Shown here piece after piece: positions 34,747-43,866 of a stretch of DNA of 64,000 bases. Position numbers and translations under genes: made by a program. Source of the DNA: CAYQJL01 sp964573295 (GTDB taxonomy: Bacteria > Eisenbacteria > RBG-16-71-46 > CAIMUX01 > WJJG01); assembly GCA_964573295.1 (NCBI GenBank), contig CAZNJE010000005.1, positions 1 to 64,000 on the forward strand, in the 5' to 3' direction. Position 1 is the first letter of the stretch. Every line of letters starts with the position of its first letter. Below the pieces are notes generated by a model. That model did no database searches. It was given only the letters and a program-made list of their open reading frames with translations, and was not told the origin of the DNA.

Positions 34747-37539
34747 ATGCGACAGAGCACCACGCGCAGTAGACGCAGTCGACGCAGCAGACGCTTTCCC
34801 GGGCTGGTGGCACTCTTTGCCATGATCGGGATCGCGGGCTTTCATGTCCCGACCGCGCATGCCGCCACCACCCTGCTCCGGCAGCAGGATGTATCGCGGC
34901 GCGAGGCGGCGCCGGCCCAGGCTTTGCTAGACGAGGCATCGCGGGACGCAGCCGGCACTACCTCTTTCTCCTCGAGCGGCGACTCGGACTGGAACTGGAT
35001 TCGTGTGCAGCGGGGACAAACGCTCGCCGATTTCCTCTCTCCAGACGGAGCGCTGCGCACCACCACCGACACCGATCCCGGCCCGGCGCCGGAAGGGGAC
35101 TACCTCGGGTGGGCGAGCTTCACGACGGCCGCCGATGGAGGCTCGCGCATCCTGCTCACGAACCGGATGACCGACAATGTCACCGTCTTCGACTGGGCGA
35201 CCATGAGTGTTCTGGCCAATATCGATGTCGGCGATTACCCGGGCGGCATCGCCACGACCGATGAGTACGCGATCGTAGCCTGCGCATTCTCGGACGAGGT
35301 CTACATTCTGGATTTGGATGACTACAGCGTCGCGGCGGTGATCCCCACGGGTGAGCAGCCCTGGGTCATCCGGGTGAGCCCCGACCAGCAGTACGCCTAC
35401 GTGGCCTGCGACATCGACGATACCTGCGAGGTCATCAACCTGGCCACGCTTACCCATGAGTTCACGATCACGGGGTTCCCGATTGCCCTCTACACCTTCG
35501 GCTGGGGCTCGGAGAACGGCCGCAACTTTGTCGGGTTCACGGGATTCCAGGTGACGCCCGATGGTGAGCACCTGGTCGTCGGTGACTGGGACAATCAGGT
35601 CCTGTTTTTCAACACCATGACCGGTGCGATCGACTACACGATCGCCGGCGTGGAGGCCTGCATCAACATCGACCTCTCCGGAGATGGAAGCCGAGCCGTT
35701 GCACTCTCCTCCACCAATCCTCTGCAGGTACACCAAATCGACCTGGCCGCGCCGGCCCTGGAGCAGACGGTGGTTGTCGGCGGCTTGTCCTTGGGGACGG
35801 CCTACAATGCCGCTGTCAACCAAGACGGGTCGAAGGCCTTCGTCTCCCTCTCCGGGAATCAGACTGCCATCATTCGCTTCGCCACCGCCGACTACGTGAT
35901 CTTCGGGAACACCTATTCGGCCTTCTGGATCGGGGTCAGCCCGGATCACCAATACGCGATTAGCGGGCAGTACCGCTTCTCGATCATCGATTTCGCGAAC
36001 GAGACGCTGGTGGGCCAGCATCAGGGCAACACGCAGTACAACGGCGCCGCGGCCCCGGTGGGGTACCGGGCCATCGGCTTTGACCCCACCCGGCACGAAG
36101 GGATCTACTACTACGACTACACGAACGTCGCGTCTCCGCAGTACGTCGGGGCCGTCAACAGCGGTGAGGCGCCCGAGGGCGATGCGCCCCGGCGGGTGGC
36201 GGTCACGCCCGATGGTACGCGCGCGGTGGTCACCAATGTGCTGTCGGACAATGCAAGCATCATCAACCTTCAGACGCAGGCCGTGGAGGCCGTTCTGCCC
36301 ATGGGTGATCGCGTTCAGGATGTGGCCATCACCTCCGACGGGGCCTACGCGGTCGTCTGCTGCTTCGAGTCGAACTCCGTGAGGGTGATCAACCTCGCCA
36401 CACTCACGATTGAGGCTGAGGTCCCGGCCGGTTCGCGCGCTGGTGTGGTTTCGATCAGCCCTGACGATGCCCATGCGTATGTGGGCAACATCACCTCGAA
36501 CACGGTCTCGGTGATTGCGCTCGATGGAGCGGCGAGCTACGAGGTCGCCGAAGTCTACTGCGGAGTGATAGGCGTTGTGTGGGCGGCCTACGGCGTGAGC
36601 AGTGATGTCGAGTGCAGCCCGAATGGCGAGGAGGTCCTGATCGCCGCTTCCTTCGATGATCAGGTCAAGGTGCTCGACACCCAGACGAACACGATCGTCG
36701 CCTCATTGCCGGTGGGGGACTTTCCTCTCGAGATCGCCTTTGACGACACAGGTGACTACGCCGTCGTTACGAACTACTTCAGCGACAACTATTCGGTCAT
36801 CCAGGTCGACGGGGCTGCCTCGACGGTGGTCGGTACGTTCGGGGCGCCGGGTGGGGACGGTCCGCTGCGCCTGGCCTACAACAGCGTCACCGGCGAGATG
36901 GGGATCGGCCACTACAGCTCCAGGACCCTTGCTCGTGTCGATCCCGAGACGGGCGCCTTTCTCGGGAACGACTATTTCACCAGCTATGGCCCCATCATCG
37001 GCGTGGCCTACGACGCGATCGACGGCCAGTCTATCGTCCTCACCTCCTCGACCGGTGACGAACCCGGCCACCTGCACCGGGGCGGCGAGGTCTTCACTCT
37101 GCCGGCCGCTCCGGCCTACCTGACTTTCGCTGGGCCGGATGCGATCGTTCCTGGCGATCGATCGAATGGGACCGCTGCCGTCGCCATGCCGGGACCCGAC
37201 TGGATCACGGTGCTGCGTTGGGATACGTCGGATGCCCCCACGGTGACCGACATCCCGCTTGGCAGTCACGCCCGTGGCATTTTGGAGCCGCCGCACCCGA
37301 GCCTGGTGCGCTCGGGAACGAGCTTCCTATACCGTCTTGCCCAACCGGCACAGGTGAGCCTGCGCGTGATCGATCTGCAGGGCCGCGAGGTGGCCCGCCC
37401 GTTCACCGGGTACCAAGCGGCAGGGCGGCATGAGGTGCCTTGGACGGCGGGAGACCTCCCAGCCGGCATCTACCATGCCGTACTCGAGATCGCCGGCCAG
37501 CGCATGGGCAGCCAGCGTTTGACGATCTTGGAGGAGTAG
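34747..37539 (+). CDS. Secreted YVTN-type beta-propeller with FlgD-like C-terminus
   Basis: A 930-residue exported protein. An Arg-rich n-region and hydrophobic core (LVALFAMIGIAGFHVPTAHA) form the signal peptide. Two sets of YVTN/Lactonase-type propeller repeats follow, with characteristic phrases such as VTPDGTRAVVTNVLSDNASI, ISPDDAHAYVGNITSNTVSV and YAVVTNYFSDNYSVIQVDGA. The C-terminal 80 residues are a FlgD/Ig-like module (VSLRVIDLQGREVARPFTG ... LPAGIYHAVLEI). AGGAGG precedes the ATG at 34747. Such proteins are usually cell-surface or secreted; no enzymatic residues can be assigned. Confidence 0.8.
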   Translation: MRQSTTRSRRSRRSRRFPGLVALFAMIGIAGFHVPTAHAATTLLRQQDVSRREAAPAQALLDEASRDAAGTTSFSSSGDSDWNWIRVQRGQTLADFLSPDGALRTTTDTDPGPAPEGDYLGWASFTTAADGGSRILLTNRMTDNVTVFDWATMSVLANIDVGDYPGGIATTDEYAIVACAFSDEVYILDLDDYSVAAVIPTGEQPWVIRVSPDQQYAYVACDIDDTCEVINLATLTHEFTITGFPIALYTFGWGSENGRNFVGFTGFQVTPDGEHLVVGDWDNQVLFFNTMTGAIDYTIAGVEACINIDLSGDGSRAVALSSTNPLQVHQIDLAAPALEQTVVVGGLSLGTAYNAAVNQDGSKAFVSLSGNQTAIIRFATADYVIFGNTYSAFWIGVSPDHQYAISGQYRFSIIDFANETLVGQHQGNTQYNGAAAPVGYRAIGFDPTRHEGIYYYDYTNVASPQYVGAVNSGEAPEGDAPRRVAVTPDGTRAVVTNVLSDNASIINLQTQAVEAVLPMGDRVQDVAITSDGAYAVVCCFESNSVRVINLATLTIEAEVPAGSRAGVVSISPDDAHAYVGNITSNTVSVIALDGAASYEVAEVYCGVIGVVWAAYGVSSDVECSPNGEEVLIAASFDDQVKVLDTQTNTIVASLPVGDFPLEIAFDDTGDYAVVTNYFSDNYSVIQVDGAASTVVGTFGAPGGDGPLRLAYNSVTGEMGIGHYSSRTLARVDPETGAFLGNDYFTSYGPIIGVAYDAIDGQSIVLTSSTGDEPGHLHRGGEVFTLPAAPAYLTFAGPDAIVPGDRSNGTAAVAMPGPDWITVLRWDTSDAPTVTDIPLGSHARGILEPPHPSLVRSGTSFLYRLAQPAQVSLRVIDLQGREVARPFTGYQAAGRHEVPWTAGDLPAGIYHAVLEIAGQRMGSQRLTILEE

Positions 37540-37617
37540 TGCCGTGGCCCGGCCGCCCGGGGCGGCATCTCTGAGGGCTGGTCTTCAGGGATAGGGGACA
37601 ACATTTCTATGTAGCAT

Positions 37618-37651
37618 GAAGCCCAGCGGACCTTTCGGCCGACTGGGCTTC
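37618..37651 (+). terminator. Strong stem-loop downstream of the YVTN propeller gene
   Basis: GAAGCCCAG and CTGGGCTTC form a perfect 9-bp stem, extended inward by CGG/CCG pairs around a cctttc loop. It lies about 80 bp after the stop. No T-tract follows, so it may be a 3'-end stabiliser or a factor-dependent termination site. Confidence 0.4.
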
Positions 37652-37976
37652 TGCGTCTTGCGCCGCAGTGAAGGAAGAGTTCTGGAGGAAGCGAACCACG
37701 ATCTCTTCCGCGAACCAACGCAAGCTATTCTTCAGTGGTCCCCATTCGGGTTGCTTTGGTCAAAGATGCGGCCGGAACCACTGAATGTCCACTAGCTGTC
37801 TAGCAAGTTGATGGACAAAGGTCACTATGAGACTACGTCGCAGATTGTGCAAGCCCTTTCTGGTCTAATCTTCTCTTCGCTTGTCGTCCTTGCCTTTGTC
37901 ACTTGATGCAAGTACATGGCGATGGAGCGTCGTGTTACCGAGGAGCCGAAGAGCTTCAACCATTCGACCACGGCCC

Positions 37977-38224
37977 TTTTGCCCCGGGGCAAAACGTGGG
38001 CTCGTGCGTGGTTTTTTTTGCCCCGGGGCAAAACGTGGGCTCGTGCGTGGTTTTTGCCCCGGGGCAAAANNNNNNNNNNNNNNNNNNNNNNNNNNNNNNN
38101 NNNNNNNNNNNNNNNNNNNNNNNNNNNNNNNNNNNNNNNNNNNNNNNNNNNNNNNNNNNNNNNNNNNNNTTTTGCCCCGGGGCAAAACGCTGGGACTCGT
38201 GCGTGGTTTTTGCCCCGGGGCAAA
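37977..38224. repeat. Cluster of GC-core palindromes
   Basis: Five copies of TTTTGCCCCGGGGCAAAA are visible, at 37977, 38016, 38052, 38170 and 38208 (the last ends AAAG). They are spaced 36-39 bp apart and separated by near-identical spacers containing cgtgggctcgtgcgtgg. A 100-N gap interrupts the cluster, so more copies are likely. Spacers are nearly identical to each other, unlike CRISPR spacers. Confidence 0.9.
38070..38169. other. Assembly gap (100 N)
   Basis: A 100-N placeholder in the middle of the palindrome cluster; palindrome sequence abuts the gap on both sides. Confidence 0.97.
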
Positions 38225-38396
38225 GAGTCCTGATATCTCAGGCATCTCAGGTATCTCAGGTATCAGATCTGACCCGTCGCCGGTGTCTCGGTGCTTCGGG
38301 GCACAGCGCCGTTCGCCGGTGTACGGACCGTCCCCAGTGAGCCCGACCCGATGGGGCCCGATGCGGCATCTCATTGCGCAAAAGCCAATTGGCTGA

Positions 38397-38873
38397 TCAG
38401 AATTCCACGAGCGTGGGATCGAGCATCCAGCGCAGACGCCATCCATCCTCGGCTCGAACCAGGGCAGCCACGCAGGCTTCGCTGCACCGGACTACCGGCG
38501 GGTCTGTCTTGCTGGCTAGCAGGAGGGCGAGCAATTTCTCGACGAAGGGAAGGTGCCCGACCAGCATGACCCTGTCGTGATCCTCTTCTTCGAGCTCCGA
38601 GACGAACTCCTCAACCGAATCGGCGGGGCCGAGCCCGCGCCGCCAGCGAACGCCCGCCACAGGCTGCAATGCTCCCGCCAGGATTTCGGCCGTTTCCTCG
38701 GCGCGCGCTTTGCCGCTGTGATACATGACATCGATGCCGATCTGGGCCCCGGCGAGGACCGTGGCCGCACGCTCCACCTGAGCACGGCCTTCCGAGGTGA
38801 GACGACGTTCGGGATCATGCCGCTCGGATGCCGCTAACCCGTGCCGTACGACATAGAGCTCCGTGAGGGCCAA
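38397..38873 (-). CDS. sixA: Phosphohistidine phosphatase SixA-like
   Basis: A 158-residue histidine phosphatase. The RHG motif is in LYVVRHGLAAS near the N-terminus, a downstream Arg lies in SGKARAEETAEIL, and the second catalytic His is in VMLVGHLPFVE. Length and motifs fit SixA, which removes phosphate from phosphohistidine in phosphotransfer proteins. The start is TTG at 38873, supported by GGAGG seven bases upstream. No histidine-kinase partner is adjacent. Confidence 0.88.
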   Translation of the reverse strand: MALTELYVVRHGLAASERHDPERRLTSEGRAQVERAATVLAGAQIGIDVMYHSGKARAEETAEILAGALQPVAGVRWRRGLGPADSVEEFVSELEEEDHDRVMLVGHLPFVEKLLALLLASKTDPPVVRCSEACVAALVRAEDGWRLRWMLDPTLVEF

Positions 38874-39278
38874 TCCTTACCTCCCTGAATAGGTCACGAG
38901 ACTGGGGAGCCACTCGGACAATGGATGCAAGAACACATCTCGCGGCGCATTCTACGAGGATCATGTATACGTGGCAAGAAGATGGGTTCGGTGGCGAGGA
39001 AGGCGTTGGTGTTGGCCGTGCGAAAGCCGGGGGACGCTGGCCGTCAGGAAGGTGGGGGCGCTGGCCGTGAGGAAGGTGGGGGCGTTGGCCGTGCAGAAGC
39101 CGGGGGACGCTCGCCATGAGGAGGGCCGGGGCGCTGGCCGTGCGGAGTTTCTGGTGGGTGCGGGAGGAGCACTCATCTTCCTCTTGTAGCTGGAAGGGGT
39201 ACCTTCCACACTGGTTGGCACGAAACTACTTATATAGAGGAGGGGTGGATCAGTGAAGGAGATGATGGGAGAGCCTTC
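38874..39278. repeat. Intergenic region with 24-bp tandem array
   Basis: A 405-bp spacer without a supported gene. About six imperfect 24- to 25-bp units with core ctggccgtgaggaaggtggg occupy roughly 39003-39147. They are open in several frames but have no ribosome-binding site or recognisable protein. Confidence 0.7.
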
Positions 39279-40403
39279 ATGATGAGCGGGTGGTCTTTTT
39301 CGAGGGGACGATTCGGGGCGATGTGGCCCGAACCACAACGACCCGGACCTCGCCATCCCGGACCTCGTCATCCCGGACCTCGTCATCCCGGACCTCGCCC
39401 TCCCGGGCTGAGACAACCAATGCTGGCAATCGCGTTTGGGGCGCTGGCGATCCTCTTGCCTCTTTGTGTTGGAAGCGCTGCCGGGCAAGTCGCCCTTACC
39501 GCCAGCGCCCAACTCGCGGCCGCATCGCAGGCCAACGCCGGTGCGTACGCCAACGCCGGTGCGCAGGCCGATGCCGGTGCGCAGGCCGATGCTGGTGCGC
39601 AGGCCGATGCCAGCGCGCATGCGGGCGGTGAGCCGTCGTTTGCCGTCGGGCGGGCTGGGCGGACGCTCGAGCGCGGGCTACGCATGCTTGCGCTGGCCGA
39701 GACACTGCCGATCGAACCCGAGCCAACCTACTCGCTGGAGTGCCGCGATCCGGTCTTCGCCTACCTGCTGGGGCTTCTGGATGACGGGCGATATGGCCTC
39801 GTTCAGACAGAGCACCTCCGGGCTGCCACGGAGGCCTCATCGGAGCGTAGCAAGATTCCCTATGAACTGATTCGCGACGTGGTTCGGATGCCTGATCAGG
39901 GTGGGCCGCGGGCCTGGATTCGTATGCGTTTCCATGAGCCGCTCGATGTGGCCGTGCCTTACAGCATCCTGGGCTATCATCCTGGATCGATTCGGAGTAC
40001 CCCTGAAGTCCTGCTCATGGAGTGGAGGATCGGCGACTTGAGTCTGGCCGGGACGGCTGACCAGAAGCCGGTCGAGTTGAGCGATGTCACGGTCTGGGGG
40101 CTCGTCGAGGGACGAATCGATCTAGATATCGATGGGTGGGTGGACTTCTTGCTGGGCGGTAAGCTCGACGATACCAGGATCGTGGCTCTGGCGGTGTATC
40201 GCTATGCGGGTGAGCGCTACGCTCTGGCTGCCGGATTCAATGAAGAGGGGCAGGGGCACTCGGGAGCACTGGACCTGCAGAAGGACGAGATCCGTTTCCC
40301 GGCGCCGGATGAGTTCAAGCTGATGGGGCGCCAGCTCCGTCAACTCACCCTTCAGCGACTCGCCCGTCATGGCATTGTGGCCTGGACGTCGGCCACCGAC
40401 TGA
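39279..40403 (+). CDS. Exported protein of unknown function
   Basis: A 374-residue protein I do not recognise. A Pro/Arg/His pentapeptide block (RHPGP, 15-bp units near 39341-39405) precedes a hydrophobic signal segment (LAIAFGALAILLPLCVGSAAG). An 18-bp array encoding QADAGA copies follows (about 39532-39620). The remaining roughly 240 residues look globular, with an ECRDPVFAYLLGLLDDGRYG start. The start has GGGAG upstream at a spacing of about seven bases. The 3' end seeds a 34-bp tandem array that begins inside its stop codon. Neighbours give no functional clue. Confidence 0.6.
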   Translation: MMSGWSFSRGRFGAMWPEPQRPGPRHPGPRHPGPRHPGPRPPGLRQPMLAIAFGALAILLPLCVGSAAGQVALTASAQLAAASQANAGAYANAGAQADAGAQADAGAQADASAHAGGEPSFAVGRAGRTLERGLRMLALAETLPIEPEPTYSLECRDPVFAYLLGLLDDGRYGLVQTEHLRAATEASSERSKIPYELIRDVVRMPDQGGPRAWIRMRFHEPLDVAVPYSILGYHPGSIRSTPEVLLMEWRIGDLSLAGTADQKPVELSDVTVWGLVEGRIDLDIDGWVDFLLGGKLDDTRIVALAVYRYAGERYALAAGFNEEGQGHSGALDLQKDEIRFPAPDEFKLMGRQLRQLTLQRLARHGIVAWTSATD

Positions 40404-40571
40404 GCTTGGTTACCGACGGGTCCCGGGTTCCGGCTGAGCTTGGTCACCGGCGGGTTCCGGGTTCCGGCTGAGCTTGGTCGCCGGCGGGTCCCGGCCACCG
40501 GCTGAGCTTGGTCGCCGACGGGTTCCGGCTACCGGCTGACCCTGGTCGCCGACGGGTCCCCGCCAACGGCT
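40402..40571 (+). repeat. 34-bp tandem array starting in the stop codon
   Basis: Five units of 34 bp begin at 40402, 40436, 40470, 40504 and 40538. Each start sits within a TGA that follows an accgg/ccgg context resembling the last codons of the upstream gene (gccaccgacTGAgcttgg in the gene, ccaccggcTGAgcttgg in the array). The array fills the space to the convergent lipoprotein gene. Confidence 0.85.
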
Positions 40572-40583
40572 GAACTCGTTTTC

Positions 40584-41702
40584 CTAGCGTCCCACCTCGA
40601 GTGGGAGTTCTATCCGGTCCTGCTCCGCGCCTTCGATTTCCCAGATGAGCACCAGGGCCTCGACCATCATGGCCACCGGGATCAGGGATGGGTAGTCGTT
40701 GGCCACGCGGTAGATGAGAACCTGGAGCTCTTCCGCCGGAGGGCTATCCCAAGTCCCAATCAGGAGCTGGATGAGATCGAGTGGGCCCTTCAGCGTGCCG
40801 CCCGGCCAGTCATTCTCCAAACGATTGAGCGATTCCACCCGATAGTCCAGGGTCAGCAGGCCTGACTCCGAGTAACGCCACATCTCGTGGTCCAGTCCGT
40901 GGAAGTTCAGCGAAGGGAATGTGCGGGCACGCTGCATGTCGGGTAGCAGTCCCAGGATCATGATGCGAAGGGCCGCTTCGCTGGCATGGTCGAGCCGGAA
41001 CTCCACGCGGCGGGATGCGAGCGACTCGTCCAGCTCGGGGCCGGTGGCGCCCTGGATCCACTGGGACACGGTCACCCATCCGAACGCGTCGACGCGGATT
41101 TGCCAGATGTCGGCAACGGCGCTGCTGCCCACGTGCATGCGCAGGGTCAGCTGGGACTTCTCGCTCGGCAGGTTGAGATGATCGAGCTGCCGAACGTTCT
41201 CGAATCGATACGGTTCATCGATGCCCACGATCTCGTCCAGGAAGCTGCGGTCGGCCCAATCGGGCGGCTCGTCGATGGGTGGGTGGCCCGGAGGAAGCTC
41301 GTCTTCACTGATCCCGCCGGCGGGGTTCTCCGTCGTGACATCAGCGTTTCGGTTGGGGCTCTGCAACACGGTGTAACCGCAGCCGGGGAGGAGGATTCCG
41401 GCGAGTAGGGTGCCGGCGAGAAGGGTGCGGGCGAGATGAGTGCGGGCGAGAAGGGTGCCGGCGAGAAGGGTGCGGGCGAGATGAGTGCGGGCGAGAAGGG
41501 TGCCGGCGAGAAGGGTGCGGGCGAGTAGGATGCCGGCGAGAAGGGTGCCGGCGAGATGAGAGCCAGCGAGATGGATTCCGACGGGAAGAATCCTGGCGAA
41601 CGGAACCCGGAAGACTCGCCCGGAGGCTTGAAGCGCCCTAGAAGCGGTGTCGCGAGTCGAGGCGCTTGAGACCGGCGTCTTTGGCGAGAGCGAGCGCATC
41701 AT
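40584..41702 (-). CDS. Lipoprotein with repeat-expanded signal region
   Basis: A 372-residue lipoprotein of unknown function. The ATG at 41702 has a perfect AGGAG five bases upstream and lies inside the end of the radical SAM gene, giving a 65-nt overlap. The lipobox LLPGC puts the acylated Cys at about residue 108, far later than usual. Residues about 36-101 are built from thirteen 15-bp units (41401-41595) encoding LAGTL, LARTL, LARTH and LAGIL. The hydrophobic core of the export signal is thus a tandem repeat. The mature part has no motif I can name. Confidence 0.6.
   Translation of the reverse strand: MMRSLSPKTPVSSASTRDTASRALQASGRVFRVPFARILPVGIHLAGSHLAGTLLAGILLARTLLAGTLLARTHLARTLLAGTLLARTHLARTLLAGTLLAGILLPGCGYTVLQSPNRNADVTTENPAGGISEDELPPGHPPIDEPPDWADRSFLDEIVGIDEPYRFENVRQLDHLNLPSEKSQLTLRMHVGSSAVADIWQIRVDAFGWVTVSQWIQGATGPELDESLASRRVEFRLDHASEAALRIMILGLLPDMQRARTFPSLNFHGLDHEMWRYSESGLLTLDYRVESLNRLENDWPGGTLKGPLDLIQLLIGTWDSPPAEELQVLIYRVANDYPSLIPVAMMVEALVLIWEIEGAEQDRIELPLEVGR
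41401..41595 (-). repeat. 15-bp array forming a signal-peptide core (LAGTL/LARTH)
   Basis: Thirteen 15-bp units of the gcgagaagggtgccg / gcgagatgagtgcgg type, in frame on the minus strand, encode alternating LAGTL and LARTH-like pentapeptides directly before the lipobox Cys of the lipoprotein gene. Confidence 0.92.
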
Positions 41703-42555
41703 GATACTCCTGTTGGGTGATCCGGCGGCGAAGGGGGCCGAGTTCGGCGGTCCGGCCGGCGGGGTGGTATTGCTCCATGATATTGACATAGGTTCGCTCC
41801 GAGATCTCCCGCGCAATGAAACGGCAGATCTCGCCCGTACCAGCCAGCCCGTCGGGCAAGACCAGATGCCGCACCAGGAGTCCACGCCGGGCGATGCCAT
41901 CCTGGTCGATCACGAGGTCGCCGACCTGTCGGTGCATTTCTCGCAGGGCTTCGCGGGCGCGCTCGGGGTAGTCCGGTGCGCGGCAGAAACGTTGCGCCAC
42001 GTCTTCATCCCAGAACTTGAAGTCGGGCATGTAGATATCGACGATGCCCTCGAGCAAGCGCAGGGTGGAGGCGCAATCGTAGCCCCCCGTGTTGTAGACC
42101 AAGGGAAGCCGGAGATGGTTCCTGGCCGCTACCGCGAGGGCCTCGAGCATGGCCGGCACGACGTGGGACGGCGAGACGATGTTGATATTGTGGCATCCGC
42201 GATCCTGCAGGTCGAGCATCACAGAGGCCCATTCATCGGCGGTGACCTCGCGGCCCAGCTTCTCATGGCTGATCTCGGCGTTCTGGCAGAAGTCGCATAG
42301 CAGATTGCAGGAGGAGACGAAGATCGTACCCGAGCCGCCGGATCCAACGAGCGGGGCTTCTTCTCCGAAGTGCGGTCCGCAGCTGGCCAGAATGGCATGC
42401 CGACCGGTAGCGCATATTCCGAACTCGCCGCCGACGCGGTCCACGTGGCAGAGACGGGGGCAGAGGTCGCAGCTCCTCATCCGTGCCTGGGCTTCGGCGA
42501 TGCGGGCATCGAGCTCGCCGCTGCGAGCCAGCGTAAGATAGCCGGGTTCGAACAT
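41638..42555 (-). CDS. Radical SAM protein, PflA-activase-like
   Basis: A 305-residue radical SAM enzyme. The cluster-binding CxxxCxxC is CNLLCDFCQ at about residues 83-91, and an upstream CDLCPRLCHVD (residues about 29-39) could bind a second cluster. GTIFVSSCNLLC and NTGGYDC match pyruvate-formate-lyase-activating-enzyme-related proteins often annotated PflA-like. No glycyl-radical enzyme is adjacent, so the substrate is unknown. AGAGGAG lies nine bases before the ATG at 42555. The last 65 nt overlap the downstream lipoprotein gene. Confidence 0.85.
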   Translation of the reverse strand: MFEPGYLTLARSGELDARIAEAQARMRSCDLCPRLCHVDRVGGEFGICATGRHAILASCGPHFGEEAPLVGSGGSGTIFVSSCNLLCDFCQNAEISHEKLGREVTADEWASVMLDLQDRGCHNINIVSPSHVVPAMLEALAVAARNHLRLPLVYNTGGYDCASTLRLLEGIVDIYMPDFKFWDEDVAQRFCRAPDYPERAREALREMHRQVGDLVIDQDGIARRGLLVRHLVLPDGLAGTGEICRFIAREISERTYVNIMEQYHPAGRTAELGPLRRRITQQEYHDALALAKDAGLKRLDSRHRF

Positions 42556-42792
42556 TGCGTCGTCTCCTCTGTGTGGGGATCATCCCGGCTGAGGTCGCCG
42601 AACTCAAGGGCCAGGGGTGGCGAAGTCGGAGCTTACCCGGAGGGCCGTGTTCGGTCGGGGCGACGTGACGGCACGGCTGGGGCGAAGTGACGCAGCCGAC
42701 GGCCGCAGTGAGGTGACGGCACGGCGGCCACGAGGGTGCGACGAGACCAGGGAGCAGCCAGTAACAGTAAGTAGTGGCGGGGAGCAGTGGTC

Positions 42793-43866
42793 ATGGAGAT
42801 CCAGGGAAAACGGGTTCGCTTGCGGGATCGCGGCGAGGACGATCTGGACGATACGAAGCGCTGGTTTGCCGCCGGTGCCGAGTGGCGCCACTGGGATGCG
42901 CCCTGGGAGACCCTGGTATGGGACGAGCAGCGCGAGCGGCGGTGGCGGGAGGTCGTGGAGAACGCGCAGCGGTCCCCGGAAGCGCCGCGGACCAGTCTGG
43001 AGATCGAGACGGCCGATGGGCGCCACATCGGATGGGTCGGCAGCTACTGGGTGGATCCCGGGAGCGGCTGGCGAGATGCGGGCATCGTGATCGCAGAGCC
43101 GGACGAGTGGGGCGAGGGCAGGGGGCGGGAAGCCTTCACCCTGTGGACCGATTATCTGATGCGCGCCCACGAGCTGCCGCGCATCGGGATGGGCACCTGG
43201 TCGGGGAATGTGCGCATGATCCATCTGGCGGCGCGCGTGGGCATGCACGAGGAAGCCCGCTTCCGGGAGGCCCGGGACGTGAGGGGCGAGCGCTACGACG
43301 CGGTCCGCTGGGGGATGACGCGAACCGAGTGGCTGCATCACGGCGAAGGCCGGCGGGAAGGGTTCCGGCCTTTCGTGCGCGATGACTGGGACGAGGCGGC
43401 TGAACTGATCCGCCAGCTCTACGACCATCATCGCAGCCTGCAGCGAGCGGAGGCCTTCAGTCTTCCCGAGGCGCGCGAGACGCTTTTTGAATGGCGTCAC
43501 CGGCACAACAACGTTCTCTGGGTTTGGCAACAGGAGGGCCACCTGCGAGCTCTGGCGCGAGCCCGTCACGAAGGGATCTACTTCATGGAGGAGTTGGTCG
43601 TCGCGCAGGATCATCGGGGCCAGGGCTTGGGATCACGCATGCTGGCAGCCATCGAGGATGAGCTGCGCGCGGCCGGGGAAACCGACCTCTTCCTCAGCAT
43701 GGTGTGGCCGGGCAACCTGCGCGCGCTGGATCTCTACCGGCGCCGTGGCTACGACCTCATCAACACGATCGAGTTGCGCAAAGGACTCCGGGAAGATCGC
43801 AGGGGCCGCGCCACCGAGTTTCTGCGGCGCAGCTTTCACCTGGGCCGGTCGGTGCCCGAGGATTAG
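42793..43866 (+). CDS. Tandem double GNAT acetyltransferase
   Basis: A 357-residue protein with two GNAT domains. The N-terminal half is RimJ/RimL-like (VRLRDRGEDDLDDTKRW ... MIHLAARVGMHEEARFREA). The C-terminal half has the acetyl-CoA-binding QDHRGQGLGSRMLAAIE and NLRALDLYRRRGY typical of motif A and the end of the fold. The ATG at 42793 follows GGGGAG with eight-base spacing. Its stop codon overlaps the convergent gene's stop (TTAG, 43863-43866). Acceptor substrate unknown. Confidence 0.82.
   Translation: MEIQGKRVRLRDRGEDDLDDTKRWFAAGAEWRHWDAPWETLVWDEQRERRWREVVENAQRSPEAPRTSLEIETADGRHIGWVGSYWVDPGSGWRDAGIVIAEPDEWGEGRGREAFTLWTDYLMRAHELPRIGMGTWSGNVRMIHLAARVGMHEEARFREARDVRGERYDAVRWGMTRTEWLHHGEGRREGFRPFVRDDWDEAAELIRQLYDHHRSLQRAEAFSLPEARETLFEWRHRHNNVLWVWQQEGHLRALARARHEGIYFMEELVVAQDHRGQGLGSRMLAAIEDELRAAGETDLFLSMVWPGNLRALDLYRRRGYDLINTIELRKGLREDRRGRATEFLRRSFHLGRSVPED

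Larger units (their letters stand above)
37540..38396. other. Intergenic region with hairpin and palindrome cluster
   Basis: An 857-bp spacer between convergent genes with no supported coding sequence. It holds a strong hairpin (37618-37651), the GC-core palindrome cluster (37977-38224) with a 100-N gap, and a short atctcaggt direct repeat at about 38234-38262. The segment 37700-37920 is markedly lower in GC than the flanks. Confidence 0.7.

Noticed and set aside
37977..38224. CRISPR-like array
   Set aside because: The repeated unit is an 18-bp perfect palindrome and the spacers are nearly identical to each other; there are no cas genes. CRISPR spacers would be unique.
38925..39189. Small Gly/Arg-rich proteins in the 24-bp array
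   Set aside because: They are open only because of repeat composition and have no start signal.
41401..41595. Pentapeptide-repeat (quinolone-resistance-like) protein
   Set aside because: The period is five residues but the A-D/N-L-x-x consensus is not met and the block is directly followed by a lipobox, so it is read as an expanded signal peptide.
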